This document shows positions 19,307 to 25,745 of a DNA stretch of 25,745 nt, piece after piece; the stretch's first letter is position 1; each line of letters opens with the position of its first letter. Under the pieces are notes generated by a model. It was not told the origin of the DNA, ran no database searches, and saw only the letters and a list, made by a program, of their open reading frames with translations. A program made the translations under genes and the position numbers. Location: positions 1 to 25,745 of the forward strand of contig JBNGIO010005735.1 in the NCBI GenBank assembly GCA_049999805.1, given 5' to 3'. Origin of the DNA: Folioceros fuciformis (taxonomy: Eukaryota > Anthocerotophyta > Anthocerotopsida > Anthocerotales).

Positions 19307-19975
19307 ATGGTTGAGGTTCGGGTCTGTGTCTACACTGTGGCTTGTGAAGGCAGATCAATATTTGGCACCTCGAGCGGAACAACCTGCAGAGTCCCACGTC
19401 AAAGGTGCCTTCTGACAGTGTGCACTGTTGCTTCTATCACTGGCGTCTTTTTATGAAAGGATTTAAATGTGTGTTGCACTAACTTCATCTGCTAGAGAAG
19501 TTCAAGTCAGGCCTACATTTGAAGAGGTCTTTCAGCTGGTCTCGATTTCGAAAGTTTGGGAACTGACGCCATGTGAATCTTGTGGGTGTAAAATTGTCGA
19601 AGTTCCATTTTTAAGTATAATATAATAATACTACATTGAATTAGATAAAATAAGCTATTTCCAGGGCAAGATTTCATCCGCTAGCTGTTTGCAGAAATTA
19701 TGTTCTAGTGACCTCTTTTGTCTACTTGTGCACAAGGTAGTAAAGTGTGATTGACCATGAAATGGAAGTTGTTGGACCTTTGTAAGTAGACACATCAAAC
19801 CCATGGTTTGGCAGAACGTCAAACGTTTATCCTGGGTTGCTTTACCCTCTTTTTTGGGTACAACGAATTTTTCGTCTCCTCTACTTTCTAATAAGGTCTC
19901 TAGTCTATCTTAGTCTGTGATAGGATCGAGACCAGGATTTGTGAGCGCAATTAGCTGGTGGAGGGGCGCGCAGGG

Positions 19976-20484
19976 CTATATCAGCAACGGTGTTGAATCC
20001 TTTCCAGAGGCAAATATAGAAGTAGAGCTTGTGAGGAGGCAAACGCTTCTGCTGAACTCGAGCCTAAAAGTACCGTGTTTCACTAAGTGGCAGATGAAGA
20101 TAAAACTCTTCACCATTTGCGGAATATGCAACACATCACTTAACAGGACAGAACCATCTTCAAGGGTAAAGGTAACACGAAAGGACAATCTTTTCAAGAG
20201 TGAAAGTGACTGTGTCCACATTGGTCAGGTCAGAGTCCGTCGTTGAGAAGGACAAAACGAAACGGAATCAGAAAATGTATGGCGATGGCAGTAGATAGCA
20301 GAAACGTAATCAGAAAATGTAACGAAACGGAATCAGAAAATGTATGGCGAAGAAAATGTATAGCAGAAACGTAATCAGAAAATGTATGGCGATGGCAGTA
20401 GATACCTGCAGAGGCAGCTGAGTCCAATAGCCTAGAGGTCTTGTATTTGAAAGCTACCAAGTCATATTGTGAGGGCAATGTCAA
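19976..20484 (-). pseudogene. Copia-2 protease with an internal repeat expansion
   Basis: The minus strand reads SRLLDSAASAGIYCHRHTFS, in which LLDSAAS stands where copia proteases have a DSGAS active site; the Gly is Ala. A repetitive stretch of HFL/FSD-like words follows, encoded by the duplication at 20257-20386. In a second open stretch the domain resumes as FTLEDGSVLLSDVLHIPQMV and KSFIFICHLVKHGTFRLEF, the usual C-terminal half. The expansion therefore splits the domain just after the active site. The catalytic Asp codon survives, but the protein could not fold normally. Confidence 0.72.
20257..20386. repeat. 65-bp tandem duplication in the Copia-2 protease
   Basis: Units are 20257-20321 and 20322-20386. 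Each holds two copies of AATCAGAAAATGTA 42 bases apart (starts 20266, 20308, 20331, 20373), so the array grew in at least two steps. The unit length is not a multiple of three. Confidence 0.88.
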
Positions 20485-20559
20485 CCAACTTCAGCTCGGA
20501 GGTTCAGGCCATATTGGTAGACTTGGATGGATGACATTGCTCTCCAGCTTTCTTCTTGC

Positions 20560-21079
20560 GGTAGTCAAGCTCCCCATGACACCAATTACAAATACCAAGC
20601 TTGTAGCGAGAACCACCAAGCTCGGAGAATAAAGGGCCATGACAAGGAGCCGGAGAAAGTGCAATGAAGAGCATTTTATTAGGTAGAGGAGGACGATGTC
20701 CTTGCCAAGGTGATTGTCATTGACAGCCTTTGCTCATGAACATAACTCTTTTGCTCATGAACATAACTCTTTTGCCATCATGCTTCGAAGTGTTGGTGTT
20801 GAATATGAAAGCCTCCTCATGTAAAATTGTGCCAGTAATTTCGGAGATGGAAATGTTGGGTATGTGGCTAGCCTTCACCGCTTCATGAGCCTCTTGAACA
20901 ATGCTGTCGTGCACCCATAGGCAAAACTCCACGTTGTGACTCTCGAACAATGGCGAAGGATGGTGGATTGAGCAAAGGCACGAACACGAACCTACACCGA
21001 AGGAATGATTGGACTCACGGGCTCCAAGGGGGAACCTTACCGGTTTGGCGGCTACGTCCCATCCTTTAACGGATTCCAT
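20560..21079 (-). pseudogene. Copia-2 gag C-terminal part with degenerate zinc knuckle
   Basis: The 120-codon minus-strand reading (20717-21079) contains HIPNISISEITGTILHEEAF, which resembles the helix-forming end of the copia UBN2 gag domain (LLxEE type). Further down, near 20590, another frame reads ICNWCHGELDYRK, keeping the CX2C half of a zinc knuckle but with Asp where the His is expected. The first 60 residues are not recognised. A 21-bp duplication adds a KRVMFMS repeat to the end of the reading. Confidence rests on order relative to the protease. Confidence 0.55.
20729..20770. repeat. 21-bp perfect tandem duplication
   Basis: Units 20729-20749 and 20750-20770 are identical. The period is seven codons and encodes KRVMFMS twice on the minus strand, within the Copia-2 gag fragment. 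Confidence 0.92.
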
Positions 21080-22060
21080 CCGGGACGACGAAGTGGATTA
21101 GGCGAGGGTGAGCGGAGGCAAGGGGTACGAGCTGGGGTCACATAGTGACAAATACGCAAAGTGATGCTCTTGTCCAGGTGCTTACCTCGGGACGTTCCTA
21201 TCTGGTCATTGCAGCAAGGCTTACCGAGCTCGTCCCTTGAACGTCAGACTTTCCACAATCCCTCAAGAGGGATTTGGACTTAGCCTAGGGAGTGCAAACA
21301 CTTGAGGAGTGCAACTAGCGGAGGGCGGGACTCTCTTGATGACAAGAGGCTGGAAACGCCCTACACGGGTGGCGAGTGAGCAAAAGTGAGGTGGAAGAGA
21401 ATGGAGAGTTGGGACACAAACTTAGCACAATCCGAGGCCCCTACTAGGATAACAGGTCCGTACTTTATAGCAGAAGTGGGCTCCTAGCCCGAGAGACATC
21501 TATAAATGCAAAAAGTATTCTAAGACATTAGTAGGCTAGTCTTGCCAAACAATAGCTAGCTCATCTTAATGAGCCGACGGCGGAGGAGGAATTGGCAGGA
21601 GATCCCTGTGTCGGTGAGGTGGGTCCCAGAGAAGATTTTGCCCCTCCAATTGCTATTGGAAAATGGGCAGAACCGAATTGAGGACGGATTGAGGAGACCG
21701 GACTTACAGCTAGAGGTCCAGTGAGGAAGGTCTAGCGGCGGGGTAGTCAGGGCTGCTTGGCATCGTTCGTCCGCCCATAGGTGTCGGTTTTGTCAACACC
21801 GCCTCCGCTGTGTTGGTCAGGACCCGGAGTATCTCCCCAGGAAGAAGGCATGACTGTCATCCAACTATTGGATGGCATCAACTACCATCCTACGAAGGGT
21901 CTTGTACTCCGGTTGCCATCACGCTTCCGGCAGCTCAGCGTGCTATGCTGTGGAGATGTTGATGTGCCGACGGAGTTCTTCCAGGGCAGCGGAGGTGCCA
22001 GTTGCCGATTCCCGGAGACGGAGAGTGGACAGCGCCTAGGTCTGAGCCCGCAGTAACTCA
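21080..22060. other. Spacer with no recognised gene
   Basis: About 1 kb of mixed composition. Open stretches are under 100 codons and match no family I know. A plus-strand TATAAA lies at 21501-21506, and a 7-bp hairpin at 21257-21274. It may include the decayed 5' part of Copia-2, but no PBS or LTR is visible. Confidence 0.5.
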
Positions 22061-22257
22061 TGTTGGTCCTCCTGGACCTCGTAGTTGTTAGATTAATAAC
22101 TATCAAGGGTTGAGTAATCCTAGCTACTTTAGGGTTACAACTTTATTTGTATATAACTCTTTGTTCCATTATTGAATATGCTTTTTGCCTTTATTATCAA
22201 CTACTTGCCTTTGCATGCTAGCTTGCTTAGCTAAGTGCATGAGGCCTTTTATTTACA
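22061..22257 (+). repeat. LTR, 197 bp, directly before a perfect PBS
   Basis: It starts TGTTGGTCC and ends ATTTACA, giving TGT...ACA termini. It is AT-rich, with a TATATAAC promoter-like motif near 22150. The end is fixed by the PBS; the start is the best TGT at a plausible distance. No 3' partner was found in the window. Confidence 0.7.
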
Positions 22258-22269
22258 TGGTATCAGAGC
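22258..22269 (+). other. Primer-binding site, perfect initiator tRNA-Met match
   Basis: TGGTATCAGAGC, the exact plant tRNA-iMet PBS, immediately follows the LTR terminal CA. Confidence 0.9.
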
Positions 22270-22297
22270 CTGATGCCTGATCTTTGTTGCTTGTGCA

Positions 22298-22954
22298 ATG
22301 CCTCGTAGAAGGGAATCCCGCACATTACCTACCTCTCGTGAGGTGTTTCCATGCAATCACAGAGGAGCGCAATGGATTCCCCCAACATGCAATGGACCTT
22401 GGAATCAATATCTTGATGAGTATCGTACCCAAATCCGTGCGCATTGGAAGAGGCAAGCACAAGAACAAAGACAGTATTGCAATCAACTGAGAGATTGCAA
22501 GGGGGAGTCATCATACTATCATCTTGGTCAAAATTCTAGACTACAATCGAATTCTAGACTTCAGAGAACTCGAAGGGATTCATCCATTTATGACACTTTG
22601 CAAAATTCCAAATTAAAGCAAAAATTCTTGAATTTGGATGATGCAATATCAGACGAGGAGAATGATAATGATTTCCCATATTCAAATGAATCATTGTCAA
22701 AATTGATTAATTATCACTATGGTAGACTTGATATGCGAATCTCTCAATTGATTGCACGACAAGATCTTTTTCTTACAGCCTTACATAACCTGGAGAAGAA
22801 ATTGCAACATGGCATGAATCAATATAGCAAGGATATCAGTGATGGTGTGTCTGCTACCCAGCACTTAATCCAATTGTTTATGCAACATTCAGATTTGAAG
22901 AAATTACAAAAATTGGGCCAATTAGGGCAGAGCCCTGAAGATATTACTCTATGA
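22298..22954 (+). CDS. Intact 218-codon ORF of unknown function behind an LTR/PBS
   Basis: The ORF uses the second ATG after the PBS (22298) and is open to TGA at 22952-22954. The N-terminus is basic (MPRRRESR) and the first 67 residues hold four Cys (19, 31, 61, 67) with no clean zinc-knuckle spacing. An acidic patch LDDAISDEENDND lies near 106-120. The last 90 residues are rich in regularly spaced Leu/Ile and probably helical (LSKLINYHYG, LIARQDLFLTALHNLEKKL, HLIQLFMQHSDLKKLQKL). No domain is recognised. Position suggests a gag-like or accessory protein of the retroelement. Its lack of stops contrasts with the damaged gag-pro downstream. It could also be a captured host fragment. Confidence 0.6.
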   Translation: MPRRRESRTLPTSREVFPCNHRGAQWIPPTCNGPWNQYLDEYRTQIRAHWKRQAQEQRQYCNQLRDCKGESSYYHLGQNSRLQSNSRLQRTRRDSSIYDTLQNSKLKQKFLNLDDAISDEENDNDFPYSNESLSKLINYHYGRLDMRISQLIARQDLFLTALHNLEKKLQHGMNQYSKDISDGVSATQHLIQLFMQHSDLKKLQKLGQLGQSPEDITL

Positions 22955-22968
22955 CTTCCGTTGTGCGC

Positions 22969-22977
22969 AAAGGGGGG
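22969..22977 (+). other. Polypurine tract AAAGGGGGG
   Basis: It lies 15 bases after the stop of the 218-codon ORF. It looks like an LTR-element PPT, but the following sequence does not start like the LTR at 22061, so a 3' LTR is absent or replaced. It could be coincidental. Confidence 0.45.
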
Positions 22978-23354
22978 CATTGCAGTGGCGCGCAGTGCTT
23001 GGGCGCTCACTACTGTCATGCTGGAGCAAGGGATTGAGTGATTTTGCCTGAGATATGATGGAATTCATTCAATTTCTTCTTTGCTGCCAATCGGCAATGA
23101 AAACGGTTATTTGGCTCCTCCCCTGCCATATGAAAAATCCCATGAACACTTTTATTAGTTTTTAGGGCATGTTTCAGAACTTTGGATAGTTTTCCTAATT
23201 AGGGCACCCTTCATATTCTTTTTAGACAATCACTTAGATCTGAATGGTCACACATTACCATACAGATTTTGACACACCTTCTTGTTAGTTGGTAATTCCT
23301 TGTTGATTCCTTCCCCCGTTGCACTTCCCTTCATCCTCCTGCAAGCACACAGCC
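22978..23354 (+). other. Non-coding leader between the purine tract and gag
   Basis: AT-rich, with no ORF, PBS or LTR-like termini recognised. It ends in a CA-rich stretch directly before the gag ATG. Confidence 0.5.
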
Positions 23355-24260
23355 ATGGCCACACCTACTTTCACATATGATCTTAAGGATAAAGACAGAT
23401 TTAACGGCACTAGGTACGACATATGGAGTGTTAGGATGAAATAGACCTTGCTTGCTCGTGGAGTTTGGAAGGTGGTTGATGGATCTGATCCAGATCCAGG
23501 CACTCCCTCTAATCCTACAATAGCAAGAGGTACTGTTACCCAAGCACAGAAGGATACATGGGATAATCTGAATAGGATTGCCATGGCCTTGCTTGTCAAT
23601 GGGCTTGATTCAGATCTTGTCCCCGAAGTAGAGTTCCTCACCAATACCAAAGCAATTTGGGATCAACTTGTAGGAACTTACAAAGTTGAAACCATGATGA
23701 GCTTATGCATAGTAAGGCAGCAATTTTATACCTTGCGTATGAAGGAAGGAGATTCTATTGCAGCATTCACTAGTCGATTTTGGCATTTGCATGCCCACAT
23801 GACTGCTCTTTGCACAACTATGCGAGAGGTGGATGCGGTGGCTCAGCTTCTCACCAGCCTACCTCCCAGTTACCAAACATTTGTCACCACATAGAACGGT
23901 CCCATTCGAACTGCTAGTCAGAATGTCAAGCTCACAGATGTCATTGGGGCTCTTTACCAAGAGGAGATGAGCCACCAGATGTCATCAAGGGGACAGCGTT
24001 CTAAAACCGACAAAGTATTTTCAACAAGAGGAGGTCATTTCAACATAAGAGGTAGAGGGAGAGGTCAATCACCTGCTCAACGTAACATTACCAATCCTTC
24101 TGCTTCAAAGAGACAAGGTAACTATAATTGGTGTGGGACTCCTTGGCATTGGGCCAAAGAGTGTAGAAAGAAGAAATCCAAGGAGCCTCAGCGGGCAACA
24201 CCTCGGCCTGCAACTGCACACGCCACATCACAATCCAGAGATAAGGTTTTAGAACCTTAG
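23355..24260 (+). pseudogene. Copia-3 gag with three TAG stops
   Basis: The frame opens at ATG 23355 (MATPTFTYDLKDKDRFNG), with TRYDIWSVRMK before a TAG at 23442-23444. It continues LLARGVWKVVDG, IWDQLVGTYKVE, FYTLRMKEGDSIAAFTSRFW and LLTSLPPSYQTFV (UBN2 gag) to a TAG at 23892-23894, then LTDVIGALYQEEM, an Arg/Gly-rich tract and a zinc knuckle, to TAG 24258-24260. The knuckle reads YNWCGTPWHWAKEC, so the first Cys of CX2CX4HX4C is Tyr. All stops are in one frame, so the original reading frame is still collinear. Confidence 0.88.
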
Positions 24261-24503
24261 TCTAGTAAGCCAGTAGTGAAAATCTTGATAGTTTGCTTGA
24301 GCATTCACACGAGTGAGGTAGACAGTTGGTACCTTGATAGTGTTGCTACAGCTCACATTTGTCGTGATGAGTCCCACTTCACTAGCTTGACGCTTACTAG
24401 TATTTCTGAAAAAGTTTTTTTAGGTGATGAATCCAGCACCACAATTTGCACATACATGGTAGAGGAGTTTGTAAGTTCCCACTTCATGATGATACCATCT
24501 TAG
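24261..24503 (+). pseudogene. Copia-3 protease, active-site Gly lost
   Basis: In the same frame as gag, past its last TAG, the sequence reads VDSWYLDSVATAHICRDESH. This is the copia protease active site with DSG changed to DSV. SEKVFLGDESSTTI follows. The frame stops at 24501-24503, where the sequence would go on to a LPDVL-type segment; PDVLCA is visible in another frame. In active elements this protease releases gag, integrase and RT; here it is truncated and substituted. Confidence 0.82.
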
Positions 24504-24544
24504 TTTTACCAGATGTTCTCTGTGCCTAAGATGGCTAAAATCTT

Positions 24545-25205
24545 ATGTCACTTAGTAGGATAATGCAGATGAAAGATTTGATACTTACAGTCTCAGGAAC
24601 CACTTGTTGCTTTGTCCATCGCAGCTCCCCTTCTCGCTGCATTTTTCAAGCTGTCCTAGAATCAAAATTGTATCGTCTAGATATCTCTTGCATCCATTGT
24701 GAACAAGTTAATTCTACAACTGTTGGTCCCTTGACAATAGCCCAACAGGCCAGACTTTGGCACGCCCGCCTAGGGCATGCAAATCGCTCTAAACTTGTTG
24801 ATCTATCTAAGCAGGACTGTTACAAGGAGCCCCTCCCTCGCTGCTTTAAAGATCTGCCAATTTGTGAAGTATGTGCTTTGGCAAAACAGTGGGAGACACT
24901 CTTTCCTACAGCTCCTGCATTTCGATCCACAGCAGTTTTGGAGTTAGTACATGCCGACATCAGTGGGAGACTTCAAAAAAAATCTCTTGGTGGAGCACAA
25001 TATTACTTTACCCTTCCTCATGACTACAGTAGATATACATGGACTTACCCTATGGAGCACAAGAGTGACACCTTTCTTTTCTTTCAAGATTGGTTGCTGG
25101 TTGTTCAAAGGCAAACTGGTTGCATGCTGAAGTTGTTCTGCACTGACAATGGAGGGGAATTCACGATCTTCGCCTTTGAGCATTTCCTGGAGACACAAGG
25201 TGTGG
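24545..25205 (+). pseudogene. Copia-3 GAG-pre-integrase and truncated integrase
   Basis: In a new frame (shifted from gag-pro) the reading contains LWHARLGHANRSKLVDLS (His pair) and ICEVCALAKQ (Cys pair), completing an HHCC zinc site. The core follows: LELVHADISGRL (first Asp), GGAQYYFTLPHDYSRYTW, CTDNGGEF (second Asp) and FLETQGV. Similarity ends near 25205, before the block bearing the catalytic Glu (normally a PQQNGVAER-type motif), and the frame runs on in unrelated sequence to 25306. Integrase C-terminus, RT and RNase H are missing, so the element is truncated here. Confidence 0.88.
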
Positions 25206-25573
25206 GGGAAAATATTGCACCCGGGGGTGCTACGAGGTCCACACAAACCCTCTTTGTCGTTATAGCACTGGAATTCGATCCCAAGGGAATGATTTGTGTC
25301 AAATAACATAGGTTTCCTCTAAAAGTCAGTTACTACCCAAGGTCAGTCTTACTCATCTACCGCGCACCTTCCGCCTATTCGGCTACCTTGACCCTTTCGC
25401 GACTCGACTACCACCGTCGCCTCCTCGACTACCTGATGGACCTACTCGGCTATCGGGGTGCGTGCCACTCCAACTACCGACTCTCGGCTACTTTGTTGCC
25501 CCTATGGCTACCGCTACGCTCGGCTACTCTCATTGCCCTTCCACAACGGTCGCCCAACCGGCAACCTCGGTGA
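25206..25573. other. Low-complexity stretch with repeated TCGRCTAY motifs
   Basis: No gene is recognised. Six copies of TCG[GA]CTA[CT] start at 25379, 25404, 25425, 25446, 25484 and 25520, three of them 21 bases apart, in a C-rich context. It separates the truncated Copia-3 integrase from a copia gag fragment in the opposite orientation. Confidence 0.6.
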
Positions 25574-25745
25574 GGTCCACTCTCTCTCTCTCTCTCATGT
25601 TCCTCATGCAGCAACAAAGCAACCAATTCATCCCAACTTGGGAACTCAACTCTCACTAAGATTGATGTGTCAAAAGACTTGTACTCCTTGCCAAGTCCGT
25701 TCAGAGTAACTGCAACCATGTCATCTTCCGTCACACTTGCACCGA
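25574..25745 (-). pseudogene. Copia-4: gag fragment at the right edge
   Basis: The minus strand reads MTEDDMVAVTLNGLGKEYKS, then FDTSILVRVEFPSWDELVAL and LLHEEHERERE, a clear UBN2-type copia gag segment (xxLNGLxxEYxxF...LLxHE). Its N-terminal part lies beyond the window. Downstream it runs into a (GA)n microsatellite encoding ERERE, after which similarity ends. It differs from the gags of Copia-1 and Copia-3, so it is a fourth element or fragment, in inverted orientation to Copia-3. Confidence 0.8.
25581..25596. repeat. (TC)8 microsatellite
   Basis: Sixteen bases of perfect TC dinucleotide inside the Copia-4 gag fragment, encoding alternating Glu/Arg on the minus strand. Confidence 0.95.

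Larger units (their letters stand above)
18720..19975. other. BSL 3' UTR and downstream flank
   Basis: No coding region is supported. It contains a candidate poly(A) signal, an imperfect 50-bp direct repeat (19209-19306), and an AT-rich tract near 19610-19650. Open stretches on either strand are short and resemble no family. Recognisable copia sequence begins at 19976. Confidence 0.6.
19976..21079 (-). mobile_element. Copia-2: gag-protease remnant
   Basis: On the minus strand a gag-like C-terminal segment, a degenerate zinc knuckle and a copia protease follow in the correct order. No LTR, PBS, integrase or RT can be tied to it. The reading is broken into several frames and carries two local repeat expansions. 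It shares no obvious close identity with Copia-1 or Copia-3, so it is a separate, older fragment. Confidence 0.7.
22061..25205 (+). mobile_element. Copia-3: LTR, PBS, leader ORF and truncated gag-pro-int
   Basis: A plus-strand LTR and PBS are followed 1.1 kb later by copia gag, protease and integrase in order; RT, RNase H and 3' LTR are absent. No second PBS lies between the LTR and gag, so the simplest reading is one element with an unusually long leader containing a 218-codon ORF. The alternative is a separate non-autonomous element (LTR to the purine tract at 22969) placed next to a copia fragment. Gag-pro carries several TAG stops in one frame. Integrase is cut near 25205. Confidence 0.65.

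Noticed and set aside
21257-21274. Short hairpin AATCCCT-CAAG-AGGGATT
   Set aside because: A 7-bp stem in a 25-kb window is expected by chance and has no associated gene.
21781-22056. A 91-codon plus-strand ORF before the LTR at 22061
   Set aside because: No recognisable family, and the opposite strand is also open over much of it.
22258-22269. TGGTATCAGAGC as part of a tRNA gene
   Set aside because: No tRNA A/B boxes or cloverleaf surround it; it is a primer-binding site next to LTR termini. The same holds for 5415-5426 and 10488-10498.

Overview
This is nuclear DNA from a land plant or close streptophyte. One spliced host gene, a BSL (BSU1-like) Kelch-phosphatase, sits among decayed LTR retrotransposons of the Ty1/copia and Ty3/gypsy superfamilies. 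The evidence is the plant-specific Kelch plus PPP-phosphatase fusion, 20 GT-AG introns, and primer-binding sites matching plant initiator tRNA-Met. The host protein differs modestly from angiosperm BSLs, which is compatible with a non-seed plant, but the window does not settle the species.

Layout. (1) 1-5603, minus strand: Copia-1, read from its 5' LTR (5427-5603) and PBS through gag, protease, integrase, reverse transcriptase and RNase H; the 3' LTR is not seen. (2) 5604-10906, minus: a gypsy element with its 5' LTR at 10501-10906 (containing a 30-bp tandem array and an N gap), PBS, gag, protease, RT, RNase H and integrase. The integrase stops where the Copia-1 LTR begins, so Copia-1 probably inserted into it. 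(3) 10907-12630: a spacer with two minus-strand coding-like fragments, a perfect hairpin, and two uORFs just before the host start codon. (4) 12631-18719, plus: BSL, complete, 21 coding exons, 968 residues. (5) 18720-19975: 3' flank. (6) 19976-21079, minus: Copia-2, a gag-protease remnant with repeat expansions. (7) 21080-22060: nothing recognised. (8) 22061-25205, plus: LTR, perfect PBS, an intact 218-codon ORF of unknown function, a purine tract, then copia gag-protease-integrase (Copia-3) with several nonsense codons. (9) 25206-25745: degenerate short repeats and the edge of a fourth copia gag (minus).

All recognised pol and gag genes of the elements are disabled by stops, frameshifts, deletions or lost catalytic residues. 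BSL has every splice site and phosphatase motif intact and is the only clearly functional gene. The most unusual item is the intact ORF at 22298-22954, placed between a clean LTR/PBS and a decayed gag-pol. No new defence or metabolic system is visible.
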